DNA of 42,178 bases from Ruoffia tabacinasalis. GTDB taxonomy: Bacteria > Bacillota > Bacilli > Lactobacillales > Aerococcaceae. The notes under the pieces were generated by a model that saw nothing but the letters and a program-made list of their open reading frames with translations, was not told the origin of the DNA and did not search any database. Positions within the stretch are counted from its first letter, which is position 1, and each line of letters starts with the position of its first letter. The stretch lies in contig NZ_VBSP01000019.1 in the NCBI RefSeq assembly GCF_005864045.1, positions 1 through 42,178 of the forward strand. Direction: 5' to 3'. This document shows, in pieces, positions 8,669 to 16,768 of this stretch. The position numbers and the translations under genes were made by a program.

Positions 8669-9103
8669 TTAATAATTTGGTAGGCGTTTGTATAAAGCAT
8701 ATTTGGTCAGACCACGTCTTGGATAATCGGTCATTGAACCTGATAATGTGTAACCTAATTTCTGATAGAAATCTAAGGCTTGGTAACTCAAGGTTGATAA
8801 GGAAACGGTATGTACTCCAATGGATTCAGCATACTGCTCCATTTCCTTTAATAAACCTGATCCAATTTGTTGGCCACGATACGCTTTCTCTACTGCTAAT
8901 GCATTCACATGTGCTGTCTCAAATTGCTTCGTAAAGGCGATGCCTCCAGCAAAGCCAAATTTATTTTCGGCTTCAATCGCATACAATTTAGTTTCTAAAT
9001 CCTCAAATTCTGGATAAGTTTCTAATGTATGTGCGTCGATTAAGGCATCTATTTTCACAAGAGAAACCTCAGGTATTTGCGCTTGAGTGTATCTCATCGT
9101 CAT
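8669..9103 (-). CDS. GNAT family N-acetyltransferase
   Basis: A 144-aa single-domain GNAT protein. The acetyl-CoA pyrophosphate-binding loop is RGQQIGSGLL (motif A), and a typical motif B, LDFYQKLGYTLSG, follows. The substrate is unknown. ATG at 9103 follows TGGAG at 12 bases; an ATG two codons later is possible. It is the last gene of a leftward operon that begins with the ECF S component at 11457, 41 bp after the M20 deacylase. Confidence 0.85.
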   Translation of the reverse strand: MTMRYTQAQIPEVSLVKIDALIDAHTLETYPEFEDLETKLYAIEAENKFGFAGGIAFTKQFETAHVNALAVEKAYRGQQIGSGLLKEMEQYAESIGVHTVSLSTLSYQALDFYQKLGYTLSGSMTDYPRRGLTKYALYKRLPNY

Positions 9104-9144
9104 TGTTTAATTCACGCTCCAGTTAAAGTGTGCTCGTCGTTCAA

Positions 9145-10383
9145 TTATTTGCCTTCAGCGTATTTTGTAATGAGTTCAATATAAATATCCACAAAGTTAA
9201 AATAAGCTTCCTTACTCACGTATTCATCGAGTTGATGGGCAGAACTTGTCTGACCTGGTCCAAAGACAACAAAGTGGAAGTCTTCGCCTTTATCAATCAG
9301 TAAATTCGACGCGTCTGTGACACCAGTCGTTGGTCCAACCAGTAGGTCTGTACCTAGTTTATCTTCCCCAATTTCTTTTGATAATGTCGCTAAAAGATTA
9401 TCACCTGTCGTAATAATTGGTGGTAAATCTAGTAACATCTCAAGAGAAAGTTCTGCTCCTGTCCCTTCATACTCTGCCAATACTTGATTGAAAATATCTC
9501 GCATTTGTTCGTTATCAAATTCTGTCACCGTTCTCGCATTGAAGTAAGCTTCGGCTTTGTCCGGTACTGAGTTAATTTGTGAGCCACCGTTGAACAATGT
9601 ATTAGTTAAGACCGCTCTTTTTAGAAGATCTGCTAAATCTTTATTTCCTTCGGTGTCATCTTTAGACCCACCAAAATTTTCAATGACGGGAGTAAAATCA
9701 AAGCTTGAGAAATCAGTCTCTTGATTCACACTCTCAAATGTTCCAATGACGTGTTCAACAAAGCCCATTAATGGTTCAATCGCATTCTTACCAACTTTTG
9801 GCATGGAACTGTGAGCCGATTTCCCGCGAGAAGTTACTTTAAAGTTCATTGATCCTTTGTTGGCAATGTTTATGACATCACCTGTTGGTTCAGCAATAAT
9901 CATTGCTTCAACGTCATCCATGTAGCCATTTTCACGTAAATATTTTGACCCGAGTTGCGTACTTTCCTCACCCGCAGTCACTAATAAGCGAAGCGTTCCT
10001 TGAGGTAAGGCTTCGGCTTCTTTGATTTCAATCATCGCAATGACAAGTGCTGCTAATCCTGCTTTCATATCCGCAGTCCCGCGTCCATATAGTTTATCGT
10101 CTTCTTCAGTTAAGACAAAGGGATCATATTTCCAATCAGCAGCGTCCCCTTCTGACACTACATCCATATGACCTGAAATTCCAATCAGGGGGCTACTGCT
10201 TCCGAATTCAGCCACTAAATTGGCGCGTCCTTCATCGACTTCAATCACTTCTGCTTCAATCTGATGTTTATTTAAGACGTCTTTTAAATAAGTTGCAACT
10301 TCGATTTCATTTCCATTAACTGATTTAATCGCAACTAAATCTTTTAATAGTGATATCTTATCTTCATTTGAAAAAATACTCAT
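9145..10383 (-). CDS. ArgE/DapE/ACY1 family M20 deacylase
   Basis: A di-zinc M20 amidohydrolase of 412 aa. Metal and catalytic residues are visible: His72 and Asp74 in SGHMDVV, Asp105 in RGTADMKAG, Glu139-Glu140 in AGEEST, Glu165 in AEPTGD, and the C-terminal His in SSAHQLDEY. Lactobacillales proteins of this type are usually annotated as succinyl-diaminopimelate desuccinylase, but other N-acyl amino acids or dipeptides are possible. I chose ATG at 10383 rather than the upstream in-frame GTG at 10392. AAGGAG is 8 bases before the ATG but directly abuts the GTG. Confidence 0.85.
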   Translation of the reverse strand: MSIFSNEDKISLLKDLVAIKSVNGNEIEVATYLKDVLNKHQIEAEVIEVDEGRANLVAEFGSSSPLIGISGHMDVVSEGDAADWKYDPFVLTEEDDKLYGRGTADMKAGLAALVIAMIEIKEAEALPQGTLRLLVTAGEESTQLGSKYLRENGYMDDVEAMIIAEPTGDVINIANKGSMNFKVTSRGKSAHSSMPKVGKNAIEPLMGFVEHVIGTFESVNQETDFSSFDFTPVIENFGGSKDDTEGNKDLADLLKRAVLTNTLFNGGSQINSVPDKAEAYFNARTVTEFDNEQMRDIFNQVLAEYEGTGAELSLEMLLDLPPIITTGDNLLATLSKEIGEDKLGTDLLVGPTTGVTDASNLLIDKGEDFHFVVFGPGQTSSAHQLDEYVSKEAYFNFVDIYIELITKYAEGK

Positions 10384-10407
10384 ACATTCCACTCCTTAAT
10401 ATTTTCC

Positions 10408-10953
10408 TTAATTAGCGTACTGTGCGCGAGGTCCCCCAATGAATTTTGGTCGAGTTCTTAAAGCTGTGACATGGGCTGAGCCTAATCCCTTAATGCTTGG
10501 GCGCACGGGTACTTGGACATGTTTAACATGCATCCCAATTGCCGTATCTCCAATATCTAAACCAGCTTGTGCAACAATATGTTCAACGACAACTGGATCC
10601 GTAAAGTATTTAAAGGCTGCCACCGAGGCTGCACCTCCAGCATTTAAAGCTGGTACAACAAACACTTCGTCTAAGTCAGCTTGCTTTGCAAAGGCGCGTT
10701 CAACAACAAGCGCTCTGTTCAAATGCTCGCATCCTTGAACGGCTAAATTAATTTGATGCTGGTCTAAATACTCTTTCAGTGTTGAGACAATGAGTTCGCC
10801 GACTTCTTGACTGGAATTTTTCCCAATCATGCCTCCAACAACTTCACTTGTACTACACCCTAAAACAAAAGTATTCCCTGCTTGTAATTGGGCTGCCTCT
10901 AGTACATCTTCTACAATTTGAATTAAATCATTCGTTAACTTATCAGTGTTCAT
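10408..10953 (-). CDS. YwlG-like protein (TIGR01440 / UPF0340 family)
   Basis: A 181-aa protein matching the conserved UPF0340 family represented by B. subtilis YwlG. Characteristic segments are [11 protein letters not shown] near residue 32 and [16 protein letters not shown] near 98-113, followed by GGAASVAAF. Molecular function is not established. Its ATG directly abuts the TAA of the upstream ECF gene (TAAATG), so the two are translationally coupled. The ribosome site AGAAGG lies inside the upstream gene. The C-terminal region with [14 protein letters not shown] is also typical. Confidence 0.85.
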   Translation of the reverse strand: MNTDKLTNDLIQIVEDVLEAAQLQAGNTFVLGCSTSEVVGGMIGKNSSQEVGELIVSTLKEYLDQHQINLAVQGCEHLNRALVVERAFAKQADLDEVFVVPALNAGGAASVAAFKYFTDPVVVEHIVAQAGLDIGDTAIGMHVKHVQVPVRPSIKGLGSAHVTALRTRPKFIGGPRAQYAN

Positions 10954-11457
10954 TTAATTACCTTCTTTTGCTGGATTAAAACTTGTTTTCTTAAGACCTT
11001 TTAACATGGCGATCGTGACTAAACTTCCAAAAACTGTCTGAACAAGATTCCCTGGAATTGACGCCATCGCTGCTGGCCAAGTATATAGTAACATGGTTGC
11101 TAAGAAGTAGCCGACAATCATGCTCGCACTTCCAAGTACTAAGCTCATACTTAGTTTAAAGGAACTTGTTAATTTTTGATATAAATATCCAACTAACAAT
11201 CCTTGAATACCATGGATGATGATTGAGAATAAAGCCCATTGAGGTGCACCAGTTAATATATCAATAAGTCCACCACTCAATGCCCCAACCCAAAAGCCAC
11301 CTGCGGGACCAAGTAAGACTGCACTTAAATATATACCCGCCTCACATAATGTAACAAATCCGTTCATTGCTGGAACCGGAATAATCACTAATAGGGAAAT
11401 AGCAGTCGTTAAAGCAGTTAACAACGCGATTTTAACTAAATTATTTGTTTTAAACAT
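10954..11457 (-). CDS. ECF transporter S component (PF07155-like)
   Basis: A 167-aa integral membrane protein with about five or six hydrophobic segments. It starts FKTNNLVKIALLTALTTAIS, the usual opening of substrate-binding S components of energy-coupling-factor importers. It also has PAMNGFVTLCEAGIYLSAVL, like the PF07155 subfamily. The vitamin or precursor it binds is unknown. ATG at 11457 was chosen over ATG 11463 because GAGGTG is 7 bases before the former and only 1 base before the latter. A TATAAT -10 element lies at 11486-11491 on the minus strand. No riboswitch fold was recognised in the short leader. The EcfA/T energising genes are not in the window. Confidence 0.8.
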   Translation of the reverse strand: MFKTNNLVKIALLTALTTAISLLVIIPVPAMNGFVTLCEAGIYLSAVLLGPAGGFWVGALSGGLIDILTGAPQWALFSIIIHGIQGLLVGYLYQKLTSSFKLSMSLVLGSASMIVGYFLATMLLYTWPAAMASIPGNLVQTVFGSLVTIAMLKGLKKTSFNPAKEGN

Positions 11458-11625
11458 TCCCATTCACCTCACTTTGTATTCTATTATTATAATACAAATT
11501 TGACCCTTTTTATACGCTTATTAGAAATTAATTAGAAACAGTCGCTTTCATTGTTCGACTGATTGTATTATTTTGTTTTGATATTTTGGAGTGGTAAAAT
11601 AAAGAAAACATTAGGAGTGTATATT

Positions 11626-12036
11626 GTGAAAAACATTATCCCATCATTATGGTTCTCAGATAACAATTGTGAAGAAGCGCTTAATTATTATGTTTCTATT
11701 TTTCCTAATTCAGAAGTCACGTCCATCGAATATTATCCGGATGAGTCTTTAAATGAACATTTTAAAGGCATGGCTGGCAAAGTTATTAATGCTGAATTTG
11801 TATTGAATGGCCAGAAATTTATTGGTCTAGATGGCGGTCCGTATTTCCGATTTAACGAAGCAATTTCATTTACGATTGCTTGCGAAGATCAGGAGGAGAT
11901 TGACTACTACTGGTCAAAAATATCTCACGTTCCAGAAAGTGAGCAATGTGGTTGGGTTAAGGATGCGTACGGTCTTTCTTGGCAAATTATCCCGAGTCAC
12001 TTAAATGAATTGCAACAAACTGACGCTCAAATTTAA
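11626..12036 (+). CDS. VOC/PhnB-like protein, C-terminus interrupted by stop codons
   Basis: A glyoxalase-fold (3-dmu-9_3-mt / PhnB-like) protein: IPSLWFSDNNCEEALNYYVS at the start and CGWVKDAYGLSWQIIPSHL near the end are family landmarks. GTG at 11626 was chosen because TTAGGAG precedes it by 9 bases; the frame is open further upstream but unlike the family. The product would be 136 aa, short for a family of about 150-160. After TAA (12034) and TAG (12040) the same frame continues to 12099 with KKIIISNLEAAVLEN, close to the usual C-terminal tail of this family. The 3' end thus seems lost through nonsense changes. Substrate unknown. Confidence 0.75.
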   Translation: MKNIIPSLWFSDNNCEEALNYYVSIFPNSEVTSIEYYPDESLNEHFKGMAGKVINAEFVLNGQKFIGLDGGPYFRFNEAISFTIACEDQEEIDYYWSKISHVPESEQCGWVKDAYGLSWQIIPSHLNELQQTDAQI

Positions 12037-12120
12037 ACCTAGATGAATACGAAGAAAATTATTATAAGCAACTTGGAAGCAGCAGTTTTGGAAAACTAAA
12101 TTTTATCACTGGAGGTAACT

Positions 12121-12624
12121 ATGCAACATCATTTAACTATTCAAGAAGCTATTTTTACTTTATCAAATTTTAATAAACAAATTGACCAACTTACTTACCG
12201 TTTCCGCTCAAATTTCTTTGGACCGGTGAAAGTGGACGGTAAGCCAATTGCCCATGATGATAAAGCTAAATCGAATGAAGAAGAATTGGTAAAATACAAA
12301 CAAATGATTACCGACATAAGCGCTTTGCGTCACGCCATTGCACAGGCAAATAATGAACTTATTGTAGAAAATCATAGTGTCACTTATCAGCTCGAATGGG
12401 TTCGTCAAACGCGTTTACTATTGACGCAACTTGAGAATTTAATTCAGCGCCAAGAAACACGCGTTGAGACGGGTGTTGGCGTGGTCGAATATAGTGCTTA
12501 TAATGAGTCATCGATTCGCGAAGACATTGACCGACTTACGAAAGAAGTTAATAAAATTTCTTCTTTAATCGATCAATCGAATGCAAACTCTATGATTTCA
12601 ATTGATTTACTCACTGAGATTTAA
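12121..12624 (+). CDS. DIP1984-like helical protein
   Basis: A 167-aa, mostly helical protein with heptad-like runs (IDQLTYRF, DISALRHAIAQANNEL, LLLTQLENLIQRQE, IDRLTKEVNKIS). It resembles the DIP1984/septicolysin-type family, whose role is unclear. ATG follows CTGGAGG at 6 bases. It has no signal peptide and no membrane segment. It stands alone between the VOC gene and the DsrE-like gene, separated from the latter by 220 bp. The family call rests on overall pattern only. Confidence 0.6.
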   Translation: MQHHLTIQEAIFTLSNFNKQIDQLTYRFRSNFFGPVKVDGKPIAHDDKAKSNEEELVKYKQMITDISALRHAIAQANNELIVENHSVTYQLEWVRQTRLLLTQLENLIQRQETRVETGVGVVEYSAYNESSIREDIDRLTKEVNKISSLIDQSNANSMISIDLLTEI

Positions 12625-12845
12625 CACTTTTGGTAGAGTCTTTGTGTACTTAAAACTAGATTGAACGGTTGCGACTGACGATTAATTTAATATTACGATT
12701 AAAGTTTAACGATTAAAAACCACTGCAGCTGATAAATATAAAGACTCGATGGATTGTTTACGCAATCAAAAACTTTTTGCCGGCAGAAGTTTTGCCTTTA
12801 CACGCTGGTTTATTTCTATTTTTTCAAAAGTAAAGAGGTGAAACG

Positions 12846-13175
12846 ATGAAAAAAGTCATATTTCATGCTCACGAATTAGAGGATTGGTCAAAAGTTATTG
12901 CTAGTGCTAGAAATGCCTTAGCTGATTTAGTTAACGTTGATATAGTTATTCTTGGAAACGGACCTGCCGTTCAAATTGTTAGTCACCCTGATATTGCTTC
13001 GAAAGCTGAGCCTTTGTTAGAAAAAGGTGTTACTTTCGAGTTATGCGGACATGCTTTGGCTGCACAAGAATTAACACAAGAACAAGCAGAAGCTATTCAC
13101 TTTACATACGTCCCAAGTGGCGTGGTTGAACTGATTGCCCGCCAAGAAGACGGCTATGCATATATACGCGCATAA
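12846..13175 (+). CDS. DsrE/DsrF-like family protein
   Basis: A 109-aa protein with the DsrE-type alpha/beta fold signature: an N-terminal MKKVIFHAHE strand, VDIVILGNGPAVQ in the middle, and a single conserved Cys in GVTFELCGHAL, a position matching the active-site Cys of sulfurtransferase relatives. Function is unproved; a sulfur-relay or thiol-related role is an inference from the family. ATG follows AGAGGTG at 5 bases. A strong terminator follows within 10 bases, so it is probably monocistronic. The 220-bp gap before it holds a near-palindrome at 12768-12793 (AAAACTTTTTGCC / GGCAGAAGTTTT) that may be part of a leader. Confidence 0.75.
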   Translation: MKKVIFHAHELEDWSKVIASARNALADLVNVDIVILGNGPAVQIVSHPDIASKAEPLLEKGVTFELCGHALAAQELTQEQAEAIHFTYVPSGVVELIARQEDGYAYIRA

Positions 13176-13180
13176 ATAAC

Positions 13181-13228
13181 AGCCCACCCTATTCAGTATT
13201 GATACTGAGTGAGGTGGGCTGGTTTTTT
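13181..13228 (+). terminator. Rho-independent terminator after the DsrE-like gene
   Basis: AGCCCACC / GGTGGGCT plus a second stem ATTCAGTAT / ATACTGAGT form a long hairpin followed by TTTTTT at 13223-13228. Confidence 0.92.
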
Positions 13229-13243
13229 GGGATTGGTTGTTGG

Positions 13244-13278
13244 ATTCGTGTCCCTGAGATTTTTTCAGGGACACGAAT
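13244..13278. repeat. isolated 14-bp perfect inverted repeat
   Basis: ATTCGTGTCCCTGA (13244-13257) and TCAGGGACACGAAT (13265-13278) are exact reverse complements around the loop GATTTTT. It has no T-run on either side, and a real terminator already lies 20 bases upstream. It could be the 3' end signal of the leftward GAP-family gene or a small repeat element. Confidence 0.7.
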
Positions 13279-13410
13279 TCACCCACTTTACAAATTATAA
13301 AACCTAACCTCTCCTAAATATATGAAACGAACTTAATAAAACGTTTAGTACTGGGATTCCGTACTCTAAAATATAACTCATGATACGGTAAAATCGAGTA
13401 TAAATTTTCA

Positions 13411-13983
13411 TTAGCATTTTTCATTATAAACGGACACTGCATACAAAATATACAATGGTAAATTGAATAAGACTAAGTTATATAATACAAGCATAACTAA
13501 AGCCACTGTCCATTGATTATCAGCTGAAATTAAGATCGTTAAATAGCCAATGTATGGCAAAGCGCTTGTGAGCTCTGCCAAACAAGACATTACGCCAACT
13601 TCAAATAATTGAACGGCTGACAAATTCTTTGGCGTAGGTTCTACTTCCCCATCTTTAATCTCTGCTTTTTTATTTCTCTCTGAAAAATAGTGGTAAACAC
13701 AGTAAATAATTAACATCACACCTATGATAATCAGTGTGAGCGGGAATAGAAACGGGTAATTTGTCTGCACCGATTCAAAAACATTTCGGATAATTTGCGC
13801 CAGACCGAAGTAAAATAACAGCCCAAAAATAAAGTTAGTTAAACCAATTCCAAAAATATAAGTCAAGATTGAATGCTTACTTTTCGCGGTAGATTGTAAT
13901 ACAAACTGTTGTGAAATAGCAATTGGATTTAAACTTTCAACCAATCCAGCACCAATCGTAACACCTAATAATGATAAAAACAT
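13411..13983 (-). CDS. GAP-family-like membrane protein, frameshifted near its C-terminus
   Basis: A 190-aa membrane protein with about five hydrophobic segments and the N-terminal motif GLVESLNPIAISQQFVL. It resembles the GAP/SfLAP group related to LysE-type exporters. The frame ends in NEKC at 13411. In the -1 frame the lower strand goes on to 13304 with MSYILEYGIPVLNVLLSS, which looks like the missing last membrane helix; adding one A to the A5 run at 13417-13421 restores about 226 aa. So the gene is probably disrupted, or the base call is wrong. ATG at 13983 follows AAGGAGG. Substrate unknown. A hairpin with a T-run lies between its promoter and ribosome site. Confidence 0.65.
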   Translation of the reverse strand: MFLSLLGVTIGAGLVESLNPIAISQQFVLQSTAKSKHSILTYIFGIGLTNFIFGLLFYFGLAQIIRNVFESVQTNYPFLFPLTLIIIGVMLIIYCVYHYFSERNKKAEIKDGEVEPTPKNLSAVQLFEVGVMSCLAELTSALPYIGYLTILISADNQWTVALVMLVLYNLVLFNLPLYILYAVSVYNEKC

Positions 13984-14003
13984 ATTCCTTCCTCCTTAAA
14001 AAT

Positions 14004-14064
14004 AAAAAAAGATAGACATCCAATTTTGTACACGTTGGCCTACGTACAAAAATGAATGTCTATC
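14004..14064 (-). terminator. leader hairpin with T-run ahead of the GAP-family gene (attenuator or terminator)
   Basis: Arms at 14044-14064 and 14011-14031 (GATAGACAT and TTTTGTAC portions exact, 2-3 mismatches) form a long stem. On the minus strand it is followed by TTTTTTT, then directly by the AAGGAGG site of the 13411-13983 gene. It may simply terminate the 14244-15638 transcript, but a promoter-like pair lies between that gene and the hairpin, so it may be an attenuator. Confidence 0.65.
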
Positions 14065-14097
14065 CGGCGATATTTTTATATTATTTTATTTCACTCT

Positions 14098-14125
14098 ACT
14101 TTAGCACATCAATTCCTTAAGTCAA
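14098..14125 (-). promoter_or_regulatory. candidate promoter for the GAP-family gene
   Basis: On the minus strand TTGACT is followed, 16 bases later, by TAAAGT. It is the best sigma-A-like pair upstream of the leader hairpin. Spacing is one base short of optimal. Confidence 0.4.
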
Positions 14126-14243
14126 ATATTTTTCGTCTTCAACGCTACTATAATCATGATTGATGACCATATTTCCATTTAGATTCTGGCACAACGGTTC
14201 GCATAAAATTGATTATAGCTACGCCAGAAGTCTACAAATTTAC

Positions 14244-15638
14244 TTAATTCGACTTCATTAATTCATCCACATACGCAACCACATCTGGTTGTTTTGTTTC
14301 AATCTCTTTAATTTTTTCAGCAAATTGTGGTAAATGTTCCTTGTGCGCGTAAAGTAATTCATCCAACACACGTTTGGCCGTATTTCCAGCTGGTACTAAA
14401 GGATTGATCGTAAAGGCATGTAAAGCCGCACCGTAGTTTCCTTCAACAGCTGCACGAATGACTGTCTCTTCCATTCCTTTCATCAGCTGTAACATCCCTC
14501 TAGCTGCTGGCATAGAGCTTCCCCAGTTGTAAGGCATAGCTCCGTGAGATGTAATTTCCGCCGACACTTCAATAATTGAATTATATGGTAAATCAGCAAT
14601 CGCACCTTTGTTCTGCGTTGAAACAACCATTTGAGTGCGTTTATCATTGTAGATTGAGGCGATCACTTCACAAGCCGCGTCACTATAATATGTTCCCCCA
14701 CGTTGCGTTAACTCATCCGGTTTGTAATCTAGTTTAGGATTTTTATACAGTTCGAACAAGCTTCTTTCTGTTTCTTTCACTACTTGCGCACGCGTTTCCC
14801 CATTTTTAAATTCTTCAATCGAGTGCTCTAACATAATATCTTCAGAATAGTAGTAATGGTGATAACCGCAAGGTAGTAGTCCCAAGTCTTGAATTTGATC
14901 GACATTATAACCTGCGTCGTGAATATTTTTTAGTGCGCTATCAGGTGCGTCCTCATCCTCTTTGTATAACAAATCGATGACTTCTTTTGTGCGCTCATTC
15001 CCAGCTTTATCCCAAACCCGGTGCCAATGAAAATGATTAATCCCAGCAAATTGAAAATTTAATTCTGCTTGTTCCACATTTAATTTCTCAGAAACATCCA
15101 TACAGTGAGTAATCGGGACATTACATAAACCAATCGTGCGTTCCCAACCGAATTCATTGATCGCTGCTTCCGTTACCATCCCAGCTGGATTGGTGAAGTT
15201 GATTAACCAAGCATTTGGGCATTGTTGTCGCATATCTTCAATAATTGAACCAATCACAGGAATTGTACGCATCGCCTTAAGCATCCCACCGGCTCCATTT
15301 GTTTCTTGTCCTAAAATACCGTGTGACAATGGAATCCGTTCATCTTTCACACGCGCATCCAGTAGCCCTACACGAAATTGTGTCGTCACAAAGTCTGCAT
15401 CTTTTAAGGCATTGAAACGGTCTAAAGTTAATGTCACTTTCCAGTCTAATCCGGCCGCTTTAATCATTCGCTTAGCCATTTCGCCAACGATATTCAGTTT
15501 TTCCTGCCCCGCCTCGATATCCTCCAGTACGATTTCTTCGATTGGCAATTCATCTTTTCGTTTAATATAACCTTCAATGAGTTCAGGCGTATAGCTTGAT
15601 CCGCCACCGATTGTTACAATTTTAATCCCTTTAGCCAT
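14244..15638 (-). CDS. 6-phospho-beta-glucosidase, glycoside hydrolase family 4
   Basis: A 464-aa GH4 enzyme, close to the LicH/CelF group, that cleaves phosphorylated beta-glucosides by an NAD- and Mn-dependent redox mechanism. The N-terminal Rossmann motif VTIGGGSSYTPEL lies at 8-20. The likely metal ligands are Cys172 in GLCNVP and His202 in GINHFHW. NFTNPAGMVTEA is also a family landmark. ATG at 15638 follows GAGGAGG. It faces a divergent RpiR regulator, with an inverted-repeat operator in between. The PTS that would supply its phosphorylated substrate is not in the window. Confidence 0.93.
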   Translation of the reverse strand: MAKGIKIVTIGGGSSYTPELIEGYIKRKDELPIEEIVLEDIEAGQEKLNIVGEMAKRMIKAAGLDWKVTLTLDRFNALKDADFVTTQFRVGLLDARVKDERIPLSHGILGQETNGAGGMLKAMRTIPVIGSIIEDMRQQCPNAWLINFTNPAGMVTEAAINEFGWERTIGLCNVPITHCMDVSEKLNVEQAELNFQFAGINHFHWHRVWDKAGNERTKEVIDLLYKEDEDAPDSALKNIHDAGYNVDQIQDLGLLPCGYHHYYYSEDIMLEHSIEEFKNGETRAQVVKETERSLFELYKNPKLDYKPDELTQRGGTYYSDAACEVIASIYNDKRTQMVVSTQNKGAIADLPYNSIIEVSAEITSHGAMPYNWGSSMPAARGMLQLMKGMEETVIRAAVEGNYGAALHAFTINPLVPAGNTAKRVLDELLYAHKEHLPQFAEKIKEIETKQPDVVAYVDELMKSN

Positions 15639-15663
15639 AAAAAATATAGCCTCCTCTATTTGT

Positions 15664-15716
15664 TTGTAAGGTTAGCTTAACCCTGCAAGTAAACCTTTAC
15701 AACAGCGTGAGGTCAA
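15664..15716 (-). promoter_or_regulatory. promoter and inverted-repeat operator of the GH4 gene
   Basis: A -35-like TTGACC (lower strand of 15711-15716) lies upstream of an inverted repeat, TTGTAAGGTT (15664-15673) and AACCTTTACAA (15692-15702), which contains an inner GGTTAGCTTAACC. This is a plausible RpiR-family operator covering the promoter. Confidence 0.45.
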
Positions 15717-15759
15717 GTAGTATGCCTCGTCACAAATCAATGGTCTTTTCACATTTTCC

Positions 15760-15820
15760 TTGTGTAAGGCTGACACAAAATATACTAAATGTTGTGAAAA
15801 TCACTCAATTCCTATATGAT
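15760..15820 (+). promoter_or_regulatory. promoter of the RpiR regulator with upstream inverted repeat
   Basis: TTGTGA (15792-15797) and TATGAT (15815-15820) are separated by 17 bases, a good sigma-A promoter. Upstream lies TTGTGT-N7-ACACAA (15760-15778), a candidate operator for autoregulation. Confidence 0.6.
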
Positions 15821-15847
15821 TAAATAAAATGAAGTTAGGAGACTATC

Positions 15848-16732
15848 ATGCTAATTATCGAACAAATGAAGTCTGAACATTTTTCTGATGCCGAACAAAC
15901 CTTAGTCGACTACATGACCGAAAACCCACAGTCACTGGAAAATATGACCACTACTGCCCTAGCTCAAATAACTCATACAAATCCAACGAGCCTAATTCGA
16001 GTAGCGAAAAAGCTCGGCTTTAAAGGTTGGACTGATCTAAAAGAAGCTTTTTTAAAGGAATGGCACTATTTAAATAGTAATTATAATTCCATTGATGCAA
16101 ACCTCCCATTTGAAAAGCAAGATAACTTACTTTCTATAGCCAATAAGCTAGCCTCCCTTGAGCACAATACGATTCAAGATACGCTGTCCTTATTAGATTA
16201 TCAGAATTTAATGCAGGCTCAAGAAAAATTATTCAAAGCCAAAGAAATTAAGATTTTCGGAAGTCATACAAATGCGATGATTTCTCAGGATTTTGTCACT
16301 AAAATGCGCCGAATTAATCGGAATGTTTCAATTGCTTCTACATTTCATTACATTGATTACGAAGCCTATCATTCAACAGAAGACACGTGCGCCATCGTCA
16401 TTTCCTATACGGGCGAGAATGATGTCATGTTAAAATGCATTGACATGTTGCGTGAACGCGGCTCATCCATTATTAGTCTGACAAGTATTGGTGACAATAC
16501 GATTTCTAAACTGAGTGACGTTACCTTGCATATTACAACACGGGAAAAGCTCTATTCAAAGATAGCGAATTTCACTTCTAATACGTCAATTATTTACTTA
16601 TTAAATTTACTCTATGCGGTAGTGTTTACTCACGATTATGACGCCAATTTAGAACATATTATTGAAGTCGGACAAATTTTTGATTCGCGTCGCATTAGTT
16701 CTGACATTATGCGCGAAAATAAAACTCAGTAA
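15848..16732 (+). CDS. MurR/RpiR family transcriptional regulator
   Basis: A 294-aa regulator with an N-terminal RpiR helix-turn-helix (about 1-76; TTTALAQITHTNPTSLIRVA and KKLGFKGWTDLKEAF are landmarks). A C-terminal SIS phosphosugar-binding domain covers about 115-245 (IKIFGSHTNAMISQDF, AIVISYTGENDVM). ATG follows TTAGGAG at 7 bases. Its position divergent from the GH4 phospho-glucosidase suggests that it senses a phosphorylated sugar and controls that gene. A terminator overlaps its stop codon. Confidence 0.9.
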   Translation: MLIIEQMKSEHFSDAEQTLVDYMTENPQSLENMTTTALAQITHTNPTSLIRVAKKLGFKGWTDLKEAFLKEWHYLNSNYNSIDANLPFEKQDNLLSIANKLASLEHNTIQDTLSLLDYQNLMQAQEKLFKAKEIKIFGSHTNAMISQDFVTKMRRINRNVSIASTFHYIDYEAYHSTEDTCAIVISYTGENDVMLKCIDMLRERGSSIISLTSIGDNTISKLSDVTLHITTREKLYSKIANFTSNTSIIYLLNLLYAVVFTHDYDANLEHIIEVGQIFDSRRISSDIMRENKTQ

Positions 16733-16768
16733 CTGATCCGAATTTGTCGGTCGTTACTGAGCTTTTTT
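16725..16768 (+). terminator. terminator after the RpiR gene
   Basis: CTCAGTAAC (16725-16733) pairs with GTTACTGAG (16753-16761) and is followed by a T6 run. It overlaps the rpiR stop and abuts the stop of the convergent fructokinase gene, for which it may also act. Confidence 0.88.

Noticed and set aside
15136-15570. 144-codon plus-strand open frame antisense to the GH4 gene
   Set aside because: It mirrors a conserved coding sequence and has no ribosome site or family features.
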